Source of the DNA: Streptococcus oralis subsp. dentisani
GTDB lineage: Bacteria; Bacillota; Bacilli; Lactobacillales; Streptococcaceae
Length of the DNA: 64,000 bases
Assembly (NCBI RefSeq): GCF_002096335.1
Contig: NZ_NCUW01000029.1
Coordinates: forward strand, 248,001-312,000
Direction of reading: 5' to 3'
Shown piece after piece: positions 8,974-18,962 of this stretch (its first letter is position 1; the number at the start of each line of letters is the position of its first letter). A program made the translations under genes and the position numbers. The notes below the pieces were generated by a model. The model was given only the letters and a program-made list of their open reading frames with translations. It was not told the origin of the DNA and ran no database searches.

Positions 8974-10923
8974 ATGTCTCACATTATTGAATTGCCAGAG
9001 GCGCTAGCAAACCAGATCGCGGCTGGAGAGGTTATTGAACGTCCTGCCAGTGTAGTCAAAGAGTTGGTAGAAAATGCCATTGACGCTGGTTCTAGCCAGA
9101 TTATCATCGAGATTGAGGAAGCAGGTCTTAAGAAGATCCAAATCACAGATAATGGCCATGGAATTGCCCATGATGAGGTGGAATTGGCTCTACGCCGTCA
9201 TGCGACCAGTAAGATAAAAAATCAAGCAGACCTTTTTCGGATTCGGACGCTCGGTTTTCGTGGCGAAGCCCTGCCCTCTATTGCTTCTGTCAGTGTCTTA
9301 ACTCTGTTGACAGCGGTGGATGGTGCAAGTCATGGGACCAAGTTAGTCGCTCGAGGGGGAGAAGTCGAAGAAGTCATCCCAGCGACTAGTCCTGTAGGAA
9401 CCAAGGTTTGTGTAGAGGACCTCTTTTTCAACACGCCAGCCCGCCTCAAGTATATGAAGAGCCAGCAAGCGGAGTTGTCCCATATCATTGATATTGTCAA
9501 CCGTCTGGGCTTGGCCCATCCTGAGATTTCCTTTAGCTTGATTAGTGATGGTAAGGAAATGACACGAACAGCAGGGACTGGTCAACTGCGCCAAGCCATT
9601 GCAGGGATTTATGGTTTGGCGAGTGCCAAGAAGATGATTGAAATTGAAAACTCTGATCTAGATTTCGAAATTACAGGATTTGTGTCTCTACCTGAGTTAA
9701 CCCGAGCCAACCGCAACTATATCAGCCTCTTCATCAATGGCCGTTATATCAAGAACTTCTTGCTCAACCGTGCTATTTTGGATGGTTACGGAAGCAAGCT
9801 TATGGTGGGCCGTTTTCCACTGGCTGTCATTCACATCCATATCGATCCTTATCTAGCAGATGTCAATGTGCATCCGACCAAGCAAGAGGTGCGGATCTCT
9901 AAGGAAAGAGAGCTGATGGCGCTAGTTTCAGAAGCTATTGCAAAGAGTCTCAAGGAACAAGCCTTGATTCCTGATGCTTTAGAAAATCTTGCCAAGTCGA
10001 CCGTGCGCAATCGTCAAAAGGTAGAGCAGACCATTCTCCCACTCAAAGAAAATACGCTCTATTATGAAAAAACAGAACTCTCAAGACCTAGTCAAGCTGA
10101 GGTGGCTGATTATCAGGTTGAATTAGCTGAGGAAGGGAAAGATTTGACCTTATTTGCCCAGGAAACCTTGGCCCAGCTGACCAAGCCAGCAAAACTACAT
10201 TTTGCAGAGAGAAAGCCTGCTAACTACGACCAACTAGACCATCCAGAGTTAGATCTTGCTAGCCTCGATAAGGCTTATGACAAGCTGGAGCGAGAAGAAG
10301 TATCCAGTTTCCCAGAGTTGGAGTTTTTCGGGCAAATGCACGGGACCTATCTTTTTGCCCAAGGGCGAGATGGTCTCTATATCATAGACCAACACGCGGC
10401 TCAGGAACGGGTCAAGTACGAGGAATACCGCGAAAGTATCGGCAATGTTGACCAGAGTCAGCAGCAACTCCTAGTACCTTACATCTTTGAGTTTCCTGCG
10501 GATGATGCCCTTCGTCTTAGAGAAAGAATGCCTCTCTTAGAGGAAGTGGGCGTCTTTCTAGCAGAGTACGGAGAAAATCAATTTATTCTACGTGAACATC
10601 CTATTTGGATGGCAGAGGAAGAAATCGAGTCTGGCATCTATGAAATGTGTGACATGCTGCTCTTGACCAAGGAAGTTTCTATCAAGAAATACCGAGCGGA
10701 GCTGGCTATCATGATGTCCTGCAAGCGGTCTATCAAGGCCAATCATCGTATCGATGACCACTCAGCTAGACAGCTCCTTTATCAGCTCTCTCAATGTGAC
10801 AATCCATATAACTGTCCTCATGGACGTCCTGTTTTGGTGCATTTTACCAAGTCGGATATGGAAAAGATGTTTCGACGTATTCAGGAAAATCATACTAGCC
10901 TCCGAGAGTTGGGGAAATATTAA
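8974..10923 (+). CDS. mutL: DNA mismatch repair protein MutL (HexB)
   Basis: MutL couples mismatch recognition by MutS to strand removal. The 649-residue protein has an N-terminal GHKL ATPase domain with ENAIDAGS (motif I, near residue 32), DNGHGI (motif II, near 59) and TLGFRGEAL (motif III, near 92). A linker follows near residues 330-440, then a C-terminal dimerisation domain. The C-terminal part includes [22 protein letters not shown] and CPHGRP, the motifs of endonuclease-type MutL found in species lacking MutH. An AAAGGGG ribosome site precedes the ATG. mutS is not next door in this window. Confidence 0.97.
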   Translation: MSHIIELPEALANQIAAGEVIERPASVVKELVENAIDAGSSQIIIEIEEAGLKKIQITDNGHGIAHDEVELALRRHATSKIKNQADLFRIRTLGFRGEALPSIASVSVLTLLTAVDGASHGTKLVARGGEVEEVIPATSPVGTKVCVEDLFFNTPARLKYMKSQQAELSHIIDIVNRLGLAHPEISFSLISDGKEMTRTAGTGQLRQAIAGIYGLASAKKMIEIENSDLDFEITGFVSLPELTRANRNYISLFINGRYIKNFLLNRAILDGYGSKLMVGRFPLAVIHIHIDPYLADVNVHPTKQEVRISKERELMALVSEAIAKSLKEQALIPDALENLAKSTVRNRQKVEQTILPLKENTLYYEKTELSRPSQAEVADYQVELAEEGKDLTLFAQETLAQLTKPAKLHFAERKPANYDQLDHPELDLASLDKAYDKLEREEVSSFPELEFFGQMHGTYLFAQGRDGLYIIDQHAAQERVKYEEYRESIGNVDQSQQQLLVPYIFEFPADDALRLRERMPLLEEVGVFLAEYGENQFILREHPIWMAEEEIESGIYEMCDMLLLTKEVSIKKYRAELAIMMSCKRSIKANHRIDDHSARQLLYQLSQCDNPYNCPHGRPVLVHFTKSDMEKMFRRIQENHTSLRELGKY

Positions 10924-10965
10924 GAGTGGGGGCTATTTTGCAGAACTATCGTGTATAAATAAAAT

Positions 10966-11007
10966 AAGATTCCTGTTTCTAGTAAAGGTGAGACAGGAAT
11001 CTTTTAA
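10966..11007 (+). terminator. Terminator after mutL
   Basis: AAGATTCCTGT (10966-10976) pairs with ACAGGAATCTT (10993-11003), and TTTT follows. Confidence 0.75.
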
Positions 11008-11146
11008 TATACTTACAAAATCATGTGGTTCGAAGGCTACTGGTGTTAATGAAGTGAATCAGGTGCTAAAAACAGTGTAACGGTTTAGCAGGAAGAGCCG
11101 CGGTTAAAGTAGGTTGATCTAGGTACTTTGAAGAAGAGCTGGGAAA

Positions 11147-11210
11147 GAGAAGCGCTTGCAAAGGTAGTTGTAAAATAGTATACTAGGATTAAGCTATGGA
11201 ATCGTTTGCA
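11147..11210 (+). promoter_or_regulatory. Catabolite-controlled promoter with two cre sites
   Basis: TTGCAA (11156-11161) and TATACT (11179-11184) with 17 bases between them form the promoter of the downstream GH13 gene. A cre-like site GAGAAGCGCTTGCA (11147-11160, 11 of 14 to the consensus) overlaps the -35. A second, TGGAATCGTTTGCA (11197-11210, 12 of 14), lies just after the start point. CcpA repression in the presence of preferred sugars is expected. Confidence 0.7.
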
Positions 11211-11250
11211 TAGAATCGAAATGATAAAAGAAAATTTAGGAGACAAAACA

Positions 11251-13020
11251 ATGGAATTAACAGCCATTTACCATAGACCAGAGTCGGAGTATGCTTATCT
11301 TTATAAGAATAAGACAATGCACATTCGTATCCGAACGAAAAAGGGGGATATTGAATCAGTTACCTTGCATTATGGGGACACATTTATCTTTTTAGAGGAG
11401 CATTATGAAGCATGTAAGGAAATGGCCAAAGTTACCTCCGATGCTTTGTTTGATTACTGGCAAGTGGAGGTTACAGTTGGCTATGCGCGACTCCAGTATC
11501 TCTTTGAGATTAAGGATAAGCAAGGCCAAAGCATCTTGTATGGCGATAAGGGATGTGTTGAAAATACGCTAGAAAACCTTCATTACGAGGGGAATGGCTT
11601 TAAGCTTCCTTATATTCATGAAATTGATGCTTGTCATGTACCTGACTGGGTTTCAAAGACGGTCTGGTATCAGATTTTTCCAGAACGCTTTGCCAATGGT
11701 AATCCTTCTCTTTCGCCAGAAGGAGCTCTAGCTTGGGATTCCTCTATCAAACCACAGACGAGTGATTTCTTTGGTGGTGATTTACAGGGCATTATTGACC
11801 ATCTGGATTACTTGCAAGACTTGGGCATTACAGGCCTTTATCTCTGTCCAATATTTGAGTCTCCGAGCAATCACAAGTACAATACGACGGATTATTTCGA
11901 AATTGACCGTCATTTTGGAGACAAGGAGACCTTCCGTCAACTGGTGACAGAAGCTCATCAGAGAGGGATGAAAATCATGCTGGACGCTGTTTTCAATCAT
12001 ATAGGAGACCAGTCTCCACAGTGGCAGGATATTCTCAAACATGGTGAAGATTCCGTTTATAAAGACTGGTTCCATGTTCAAGACTTCCCAGTGACCAAGG
12101 ATAAGATTGCAAATCCAAGAAAGCTCCCTTACCATACCTTTGCCTTTGCCAGCTATATGCCCAAGTTAAATACGGCAAATCCTCAAGTTAGGGACTATTT
12201 GCTAAGAGTTGCGACTTACTGGATTGAAGAGTTTGATATCGATGCTTGGCGCTTGGATGTGGCCAATGAAGTCGATCACCAATTTTGGCGAGATTTCCGG
12301 AAGGCTGTCTTGGCTAAAAAGCCTGACCTTTATATTCTTGGAGAAGTCTGGCACACGTCTCAGCCTTGGTTAAATGGTGATGAGTTCCATGCGGTCATGA
12401 ACTATCCTCTCTCTGATAGTATCAAGGATTATTTCTTGCGTGGGGTCAAGAAGACCAATCAATTTATCGATGAGATCAATGGTCAATCTATGTATTATAG
12501 ACAACAGATTTCGGAAGTGATGTTTAATCTTCTGGATTCGCACGATACGGAGCGCATTTTGGCTACTGCAAAAGGAAACGTCCAACTGGTCAAGTCTGCC
12601 CTAGCCTGCCTCTTTTTACAAAGGGGGACACCGTGTTTCTACTATGGAACCGAGTTAGAATTAGACGGAGGACCAGACCCAGATTGTCGTCGTGTGATGC
12701 CTTGGGACCGTGTTTCCGACAGTAATAACATGCTTCATTTTATGAAGAAATTGATTCAGCTTCGCAAGGATGTTTCAAACATTATCCAACATGGAACCTA
12801 TAACCTGAAAGAAATCAAACCAGATGTGGTATCTCTAGCATGGGATTATGATGGACAAAAAGTCCAAGCCATTTTTAACCAATCAACTGAAAACTATCTT
12901 GTAGATCGTGATTCTGTAGTGCTAGCCAGTCATTGTCAAGAAACAGACGAGGGTCTTTCTATTTTACCGAACGGTCTTGCGGTCTGTTATCAAGCTCCTG
13001 AAATTTCGTCTAGTATCTGA
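11251..13020 (+). CDS. GH13 neopullulanase / cyclomaltodextrinase-type alpha-glucan hydrolase
   Basis: A 589-residue cytoplasmic enzyme, without signal peptide, that should hydrolyse maltodextrins, cyclodextrins or pullulan. It has an N-terminal CBM34-like domain (about 1-115) and a GH13 barrel with the classic motifs: DAVFNH, the nucleophile Asp in WRLDVANE, the acid Glu in ILGEVWH and LLDSHDTERI. I chose ATG 11251 because an AGGAGA site lies 7 bases upstream and the protein then starts MELTAIYHRP. An in-frame start at 11206 has no ribosome site. The cre sites fit a carbon-utilisation gene. The exact substrate cannot be read from sequence. Confidence 0.88.
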   Translation: MELTAIYHRPESEYAYLYKNKTMHIRIRTKKGDIESVTLHYGDTFIFLEEHYEACKEMAKVTSDALFDYWQVEVTVGYARLQYLFEIKDKQGQSILYGDKGCVENTLENLHYEGNGFKLPYIHEIDACHVPDWVSKTVWYQIFPERFANGNPSLSPEGALAWDSSIKPQTSDFFGGDLQGIIDHLDYLQDLGITGLYLCPIFESPSNHKYNTTDYFEIDRHFGDKETFRQLVTEAHQRGMKIMLDAVFNHIGDQSPQWQDILKHGEDSVYKDWFHVQDFPVTKDKIANPRKLPYHTFAFASYMPKLNTANPQVRDYLLRVATYWIEEFDIDAWRLDVANEVDHQFWRDFRKAVLAKKPDLYILGEVWHTSQPWLNGDEFHAVMNYPLSDSIKDYFLRGVKKTNQFIDEINGQSMYYRQQISEVMFNLLDSHDTERILATAKGNVQLVKSALACLFLQRGTPCFYYGTELELDGGPDPDCRRVMPWDRVSDSNNMLHFMKKLIQLRKDVSNIIQHGTYNLKEIKPDVVSLAWDYDGQKVQAIFNQSTENYLVDRDSVVLASHCQETDEGLSILPNGLAVCYQAPEISSSI

Positions 13021-13228
13021 TTTGGAAATAGAGAGAAGTATTTTCTGCTCGATCAACTACAATATAGGCAGATGGTTTTCACGACAATCTAAAAACTGTA
13101 GGAAAATTGAAAAGATTGAGTTTTGACTTGCTCAGAACTAGGTCTTTTTCATTTTACCTTACTTTGTTTGCAGAGGTGATAGACGGACAGTCTGTTCCGT
13201 CTTTTCTAGACTACCAAGCAAATAAAAA

Positions 13229-13276
13229 ATTGTCCTGCCCTCAGAAGCAAATGCAGCTTTTAGGGGGCAGGACAAT
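13229..13276 (-). terminator. Terminator of the GH95 gene
   Basis: ATTGTCCTGCCC pairs with GGGCAGGACAAT, and on the minus strand a run of T follows (complement of 13223-13228). The remaining 13021-13228 stretch holds no gene that I can see, only a weaker hairpin with a T-run near 13105-13150 that may end the GH13 transcript. Confidence 0.75.
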
Positions 13277-13318
13277 GTGATTTCTTCTTATCTTTAGGTG
13301 ATTTGGATGATGTTTATT

Positions 13319-16300
13319 TTACTCCTTTTTAGTTTTTACTAAGAAAGTAGCTGTTAAGACCAAACTGAGACCAGCTAAGAAGAGGAGTGGATTTCTTTCT
13401 TCCCCAGTTGCAGGGAGTTTTTCTTGATGAACACTATCAGTCGTGTGTACCAGTGCCTCTGTCTCTGTTGTAGTTGGTTTTTCATGTGGGTTTACAACCT
13501 CAACAGTTGGTGAGCTTGTAGTGTTGTAGACAACTGCATAAGTACTAACGTTATTGGTCAAAAATTCAAGCATGCCATCTCGGATAGTAAAGTCCTGTGG
13601 TTCTAACTCTCTAGTCGGAGTGAGGTAGTAGACTCCTTGCACTTCTCCTGAAACTGGTAAGCGAACTAAGACTTGGTTCTGTAGTTGGACATTGTGATTT
13701 TCCTTATTTTTGAGCTGGAAATCATATGCATCGTATGTCTTACCAAAGAGTTCTTGGGCTAGCACTCGTCGGCTTGCTAAGTGGGCAACGTCTTCCAAGT
13801 CAGTAGCTCCACCGATGATTTCGACTCCCGTCTTTTTATCTTTCAAGGTGCGCAACTGATACTCAGGTCGAGTGAGGGTTGGAGCAGCCTGATCTCCACT
13901 AGTTCCGATAGGGTCAGTGTACTCAGGTTTTTCTACTATTGGAGCTTCCTCTTGCCCTGCGGTTCCGATAGGGTTGGTGTATTCAGGTTTCTCAACAGTA
14001 GGAGCTTCCTCTTGACCCGCCGTTCCGATAGGGTCAGTGTACTCAGGTTTTTCTACTATTGGAGCTTCCTCTTGCCCTGCAGTTCCGATAGGCTCAGTAT
14101 ATTCCGGAATTTCAACAGTAGGAGCTGGTTCGTCCCCCTTGCTTGTAGTTGGTTGTTTCTCGTCAACCTTTTTCTCATCCTTTTTAGTAAAGACGGCTAC
14201 GACAGGACTGCTTGTGGTAGTTCCTTGAATGGCATAAGCTGCAATCGCTTTTCCGATTTGTCGATCAGTACCGTCAGGGATTGGGATTTGAACTTGATTG
14301 TCTTGGATTGATAGCACGGTCTGATCCCCACTTGTAACCAGATGCGTTTCGTCCACTTTGCGCAAGACTAGAGGATCTTTGACACCTGGGAAGGTCACAG
14401 CGATGGCTTCCCAATCTCCAGATGGTAGGGTTAAGGAAATTTCTTTGTCATTTTCCTTAAGAGGAGCGATACTTGGGCTATCTATACCAACAGCAGGGGC
14501 TTTGATGATATCAAAGAAGTCTAGAGAAATTTTCTTGCGACCTTCTGGTGAATCTGGGTCAACACGTAACGTTAGGGTGTGCGGACCGTCAGCAAGGTTT
14601 GTAAATTCGCCAATAAAGGCTCTCTTTTCAGTAGCGCCTGAAGTGTAGAAGTCTAGACTTGGCATTTCTTTGCCATCTAGTGTAACACGCGCTCGTCCAA
14701 GGGCAAGGCTCTTCAAACCATAGATACGAATACCTGTACCAGTAAAGGAAATAGTTGCCTGAGCTTCTGAAGCTGCACTAGAGTCGCTGTTGTTGATGTC
14801 AGCGTATTTTTCCGTACCTCCGTAGAGTTCAGGGTCAGACCAATCCTTAAACTGGGAACCATACTGGATACGAGTGTCGCGATCATCCATTTTCTCAATC
14901 GTGTTACCTGCTCCTGATAGGATCTTGAAGTAATCTAATGAAATTTTCGAGCGTTCACTTCCACGTCCTTTGTGCTCACGTTTAACGCTAAGAGTCAATG
15001 TATGAGGTCCGTCTGACAATCCTGTGAAGCGGCCGATGAGACTTCCTTTTTCAGTTGCCCCAGCAGTATGAAAATCAAGCTCTCCAACTTCTTTGCCGTC
15101 AATTTTAGCAGTAGCAAGGCCTAGTTCGGACGATTTTAGTCCATAGATTTCGATACCAACACCATTGAAAGGAATGGTAGCAGTCACGTCTTCGTCTGTG
15201 TAGTCACCTTTTGAAAGATTAGCAAACTTCTCCGTTCCTCCAAATAATTCTGAATCTGCCCAGTTTCCAAAGGCAGCTCCGTACTGGATACGACCGTCTC
15301 GGTCATCCATCAATTCACTAGGAGTTTCTACAGTGACCTGTTCAGATACTTGTGTGGAGACTTCGCCCAGCATTGCCTTGACGGTATAAGTATAGGCGAG
15401 TTGAGGATTTAGTGATCGGTCGATAAAGTTAGTTTGATTGGTTATAAATTCTCTAGTTGCAGAGGTTTGACTAGATTCATCTTTTACTTGTCTTTGGATG
15501 ACATAGTGGGTAGCGCCTTCTACTTGGTTGAAGGTGAGTTCGGCAGTGACTCCATTTTGTCGAACTGCTGTCAGACTGGTTACACGACCAGGGAAATGTT
15601 CAAAGGTAATGACATCGCCTTTTTGTGTTGCCAGTTGGATGCGGCCATCTTTGAGGACAGTTGCCTTGACAGCTTTGCCATTGACCTTGATTTGGCTGGC
15701 TTCGATATTTGGATAGTCTACAACCAAGTCTCCACCGACATTTGAAAGGAAGGACAAACTTTGAAGATTTTTATCTTTCCACTTCATGCTGACTTCGAAG
15801 TTACCACGGGCAATCAAACCAGAAACCTGACCGTCTTTCCAAGCATCTGGAAGGGCTGGCAATGGTGCAATATAGCCGGTATGAGATTGGAGGAGCATTT
15901 CTGCCATCCCACTAGTTGCCCCAAAGTTTCCATCGATTTGGAATGGTGCGTGGGTATCCCAAAGGTTTTCTAGGGTTGAATACTTGAGCTGTTCAGCGAG
16001 TAAGCGATGGGCACGGTTACCGTCCAAGAGACGAGCCCAAAGGTTGATTTTATTAGCCTTAGACCAACCAGTACCACCATCTCCGCGATGGTTGAGGGTA
16101 GCACGCGCAGCCTCTAGGTATTCAGCTTGGTCCTTGCTAAAGAGTGTACCTGGGAAGAGACCAACCAGATGGGAAACGTGGCGGTGGTTATTTTCAATCC
16201 CTTCGTTGGTGAATTGCGGACTGTCTTCTTCATACCATTCCTTGATCCGTCCTTCTTTGTTGATGTGAAGGGGTTTTAGTTTGTCAAATTTAGCCTTGAC

Positions 16301-18343
16301 CTCTGTGACCAACTCCTTGTCGACATTCAGATGGTTAGCGACTTCCATGTAGTCATGGAATAGTTGCCAGACTAGTGATTGGTCAAACGTGTTTCCGATG
16401 GTGATGGTACCGTGTTCTGGTGAGTAGGATGGAGAAGACACCCAACGGTCACTGGCATGGTCATAGTGCAAGAAGGAGTTCCAGAACTTGGCAGTTTCCT
16501 TGAGCATAGGATAAATCTTTTCTTTGAGATAAGTCTCATCCTTGGTGAATTTATAGTAGTCATAGACGTTCTGCATCATCCAGGCATTAGCAGCTGGCGA
16601 CCAACCCCAATAATAATTCCAACCAGGAGTAGTCCAGCCAAATGGTGTTGCTTGAGTGTGGACCAGCCATCCATTTTCCTGTCCGTCTTTTGACTCGATA
16701 CCAGCGTATTCCTTGGCAGCGATACGGCCATAGTAACGCATGTCGTCAATGTAATTAATCATTGGCTTGGCTGTTTCAGCAAGGTTGCTCATGTAGGCTG
16801 GCCAATAGTTCATTTGCAAATTGACATTGAGGTGGTAGTCAGCGTTCCAAGGTGGATTGTCTACAGCATTCCAGACTCCCTGTAGGTTGGCAGGAAGGGC
16901 ATCTGTCCGATCACGAGACGAACTAATCAGTAGATAACGGCCATATTGGAAGAAGAGTTCTTCTAGTTTTTGCCCTTTGCTAGGGTTATATCCTTGAAGG
17001 GCCTCTTTTGTCGTTTGAGCAGTCTTGCTTCCACCTAGGTTTAGTTTAACGCGATTAAAGAGACTTTGATAATCCTTGATATGGTCCTTTTTAAGTGTCT
17101 CGTAGTCTTTGGCCTTAGCGGCTTCTACAATGCCTTTAACCGTTTTTTCGAGGTCAATGTCTTTTCGATAATTGGTTTTTGGATTTTGAGCAAAGTTAGT
17201 TTTGGCGCTGAGATAGAGAGTCGCATAGCTTGCACCTGTGACGGTTAGAGTCTCATTCTGAACAGTGACTTTTCCGTCCGTTTTAATTCCTAAATAGGAT
17301 GCAAATTTGAGTCCGTTATCTTTGACAGTCCCTTTTAGAAGGATTCCATTTTCATCTGTAGTGACATGACCGTTCTTATAGTTGGAATATTCCCAAGAGT
17401 AGTTGCCATTAGCAAGTAAGTCCTCTGTCAAGCTATTCCAAAGGGTAAAGTCAAGCGTCTTGTTTCCTTTTTTGGTTAAGTGGGTCACGGTGACATCATC
17501 AGGATAGCTGGAGAAGGTTTCGCGTTTGAAGGTCGTCCCATCTTGGGTATAAGAAGTAGTCGTAGTAGCTTCTGTGATATCCAAACTGCGGTGATAGTCT
17601 GTTACAGTATCAAGCCCTTTCTTCTGGTTATTAAAGACCATGAATATATCCCCAAAGGCTAGGTAGCGACCATACTGGGCGTTGTTTGGTCCAACTAGAT
17701 TTTGTTCAGCTAGTTGTTTGGCTTTTTGGCGGTCTCCATCTTCGAGAGCTTTACGAATCTCTGCCAAGACCTTATAGCGCTCCTTGTAGTTCCCTCCGTT
17801 ATAATCGGTACTATCAGGTTGGGGACCTCCTGACCAGAGGGTCTTTTCGTTATACTGAATTCTCTCTTCGCCAATTAGACCAAAGACCTTGGCTCCCATC
17901 TCGCCATTTCCGACTGGAAGGGCTTGTTTTTCCCAACCATCATAGGAAGGAGCTGTTGGCTGATCATAGTTGAGTTGATAGTTTTCTTGCTTTGTCACAG
18001 GTAGCTCGGTATTTTTATTCTCCTTATTTTCTTTAGCTTCCACAATGGCTTCTTCACTAGCTTGACGATTTGTTGTCTGAGTCTCCTCGGTTGCTTTGCT
18101 TTTGGGAACTGGATTCTCAGCTAGAGGTGGCTCTGTAGTCTCAGTAGCTTCAACTGCTCTGGGTTCGCTATCAGGCTTAGTGCTAGTTTCGACTGAGGTG
18201 TGTTCAGTTTGTTTGACCTCAATACTATCAGCGGAGACAGTGTGGCTGGCTAGAAAAACAGCTCCCAACAAAACAGAAGCAGTCCCAACTGTCAGTTTGC
18301 GGATGCTGTAGCGACAGGATTTCTCCCAAAATCTTTTATCCAT
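13319..18343 (-). CDS. Cell-wall-anchored GH95 alpha-L-fucosidase
   Basis: This 1674-residue surface enzyme should release alpha-1,2-fucose from host glycans. In order it has a YSIRK signal peptide (CRYSIRKLTVGTASVLLGAV), an acidic Thr/Glu-rich linker (to about 130) and a GH95 catalytic region (about 130-910, with WEKQALPVGNGEMGAKVFG and NVNLQMNYWPAYMSNL). A fibronectin-III-like stretch and two related modules of about 120 residues, each starting DDRDxRIQYG, come next. Four 20-residue repeats follow, then LPATG, a hydrophobic segment and a basic tail for sortase. The start at 18343 has GGGAGA upstream; a longer start at 18379 lacks this and overlaps a cre site. Confidence 0.88.
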   Translation of the reverse strand: MDKRFWEKSCRYSIRKLTVGTASVLLGAVFLASHTVSADSIEVKQTEHTSVETSTKPDSEPRAVEATETTEPPLAENPVPKSKATEETQTTNRQASEEAIVEAKENKENKNTELPVTKQENYQLNYDQPTAPSYDGWEKQALPVGNGEMGAKVFGLIGEERIQYNEKTLWSGGPQPDSTDYNGGNYKERYKVLAEIRKALEDGDRQKAKQLAEQNLVGPNNAQYGRYLAFGDIFMVFNNQKKGLDTVTDYHRSLDITEATTTTSYTQDGTTFKRETFSSYPDDVTVTHLTKKGNKTLDFTLWNSLTEDLLANGNYSWEYSNYKNGHVTTDENGILLKGTVKDNGLKFASYLGIKTDGKVTVQNETLTVTGASYATLYLSAKTNFAQNPKTNYRKDIDLEKTVKGIVEAAKAKDYETLKKDHIKDYQSLFNRVKLNLGGSKTAQTTKEALQGYNPSKGQKLEELFFQYGRYLLISSSRDRTDALPANLQGVWNAVDNPPWNADYHLNVNLQMNYWPAYMSNLAETAKPMINYIDDMRYYGRIAAKEYAGIESKDGQENGWLVHTQATPFGWTTPGWNYYWGWSPAANAWMMQNVYDYYKFTKDETYLKEKIYPMLKETAKFWNSFLHYDHASDRWVSSPSYSPEHGTITIGNTFDQSLVWQLFHDYMEVANHLNVDKELVTEVKAKFDKLKPLHINKEGRIKEWYEEDSPQFTNEGIENNHRHVSHLVGLFPGTLFSKDQAEYLEAARATLNHRGDGGTGWSKANKINLWARLLDGNRAHRLLAEQLKYSTLENLWDTHAPFQIDGNFGATSGMAEMLLQSHTGYIAPLPALPDAWKDGQVSGLIARGNFEVSMKWKDKNLQSLSFLSNVGGDLVVDYPNIEASQIKVNGKAVKATVLKDGRIQLATQKGDVITFEHFPGRVTSLTAVRQNGVTAELTFNQVEGATHYVIQRQVKDESSQTSATREFITNQTNFIDRSLNPQLAYTYTVKAMLGEVSTQVSEQVTVETPSELMDDRDGRIQYGAAFGNWADSELFGGTEKFANLSKGDYTDEDVTATIPFNGVGIEIYGLKSSELGLATAKIDGKEVGELDFHTAGATEKGSLIGRFTGLSDGPHTLTLSVKREHKGRGSERSKISLDYFKILSGAGNTIEKMDDRDTRIQYGSQFKDWSDPELYGGTEKYADINNSDSSAASEAQATISFTGTGIRIYGLKSLALGRARVTLDGKEMPSLDFYTSGATEKRAFIGEFTNLADGPHTLTLRVDPDSPEGRKKISLDFFDIIKAPAVGIDSPSIAPLKENDKEISLTLPSGDWEAIAVTFPGVKDPLVLRKVDETHLVTSGDQTVLSIQDNQVQIPIPDGTDRQIGKAIAAYAIQGTTTSSPVVAVFTKKDEKKVDEKQPTTSKGDEPAPTVEIPEYTEPIGTAGQEEAPIVEKPEYTDPIGTAGQEEAPTVEKPEYTNPIGTAGQEEAPIVEKPEYTDPIGTSGDQAAPTLTRPEYQLRTLKDKKTGVEIIGGATDLEDVAHLASRRVLAQELFGKTYDAYDFQLKNKENHNVQLQNQVLVRLPVSGEVQGVYYLTPTRELEPQDFTIRDGMLEFLTNNVSTYAVVYNTTSSPTVEVVNPHEKPTTTETEALVHTTDSVHQEKLPATGEERNPLLFLAGLSLVLTATFLVKTKKE
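13870..14125 (-). repeat. Four tandem 60-base repeats in the fucosidase wall-spanning region
   Basis: Each codes for about 20 residues of the type EYTDPIGTAGQEEAPIVEKP. Copies differ by only a few bases, so copy number probably varies by recombination between strains. Confidence 0.85.
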
Positions 18344-18364
18344 AGGAATCTCCCTCTTCTTTCT

Positions 18365-18378
18365 TGTAAGCGTATACA
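18365..18378 (-). promoter_or_regulatory. cre site upstream of the fucosidase gene
   Basis: TGTATACGCTTACA on the minus strand matches the consensus TGWAARCGYTWNCW at 13 of 14 positions. It lies 22 bases before the chosen start codon, where CcpA would act as a roadblock or repressor. Confidence 0.75.
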
Positions 18379-18555
18379 TTTTTATTTTTTAAAAAAAACT
18401 TACAAAAAATAAGTTATTTATTATTGTTTATGTTCTTAATATAGCAAAATAGTCAAAATAGTGCAACCTTTTTGAGAGAGATTTGTATAAATTGCTTCAG
18501 TTTTTCTTGCTTGTATCCTTGTGGGAGAGTGAAGGTCAGCTATCCAGAGGGGGAA

Positions 18556-18632
18556 TTGTATTGATAACGGCACTAACGTGGTCAATACAAAAAGCCCGTA
18601 TTCTAATCCTATGTGAGGATTTGGATACGGAC
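18556..18632 (-). terminator. Terminator of the rhodanese operon plus a second stem
   Basis: CCGTAT and AATCCT pair with AGGATT and ATACGG across 18595-18632. On the minus strand the stem is followed by T5 (complement of 18589-18593). Directly beyond, TTGTATTGA (18556-18564) and TCAATACAA (18582-18590) form a 9-bp inverted repeat with a 17-base loop. The rest of 18380-18665 holds only the AT-rich fucosidase promoter region. Confidence 0.7.
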
Positions 18633-18665
18633 TGATTGCTGAGACTGATTTTAAGTAACTTTGAC

Positions 18666-18962
18666 TTATTCTACTTGACCGGGCCAAGCATTCATACCAC
18701 CTTCTACATTGGTAACGGTGAGGCCTTGGGCGCTGAGAAATTGACAGGCAGAGGCGGAACGTACTCCCCCTTGACAGATGACATGGTATTCATGGTCAGG
18801 TTTGAGTTCTTTGTAGCCTTGCTCCAGGGTGCTTAAAGGCAGATTTTTGGCACCTGGTACATGTCCTGCTTGGAATTCATGTACTTCACGGACATCGATA
18901 AGATCTAGATTTTCATGTTGATATTTTTCATAAAAGTCAGCCATGCTGATATTAGTTACCAT
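18666..18962 (-). CDS. Single-domain rhodanese (sulfurtransferase)
   Basis: A 98-residue rhodanese domain with the active-site cysteine in the loop ICQGGVRS (near residue 64) and the usual DVREVHEFQAGHVPGA start. Such proteins carry sulfane sulfur as a cysteine persulfide. The gene is last of a three-gene operon and overlaps the CoA-disulfide reductase gene by 11 bases. The partner and sulfur acceptor are unknown. Confidence 0.88.
   Translation of the reverse strand: MVTNISMADFYEKYQHENLDLIDVREVHEFQAGHVPGAKNLPLSTLEQGYKELKPDHEYHVICQGGVRSASACQFLSAQGLTVTNVEGGMNAWPGQVE

Noticed and set aside
13781..14311. Open frame of 176 codons opposite the fucosidase repeats, and other long antisense frames in that gene
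   Set aside because: They follow from the repeat composition of the real gene; no signal peptide, ribosome site or known motif.
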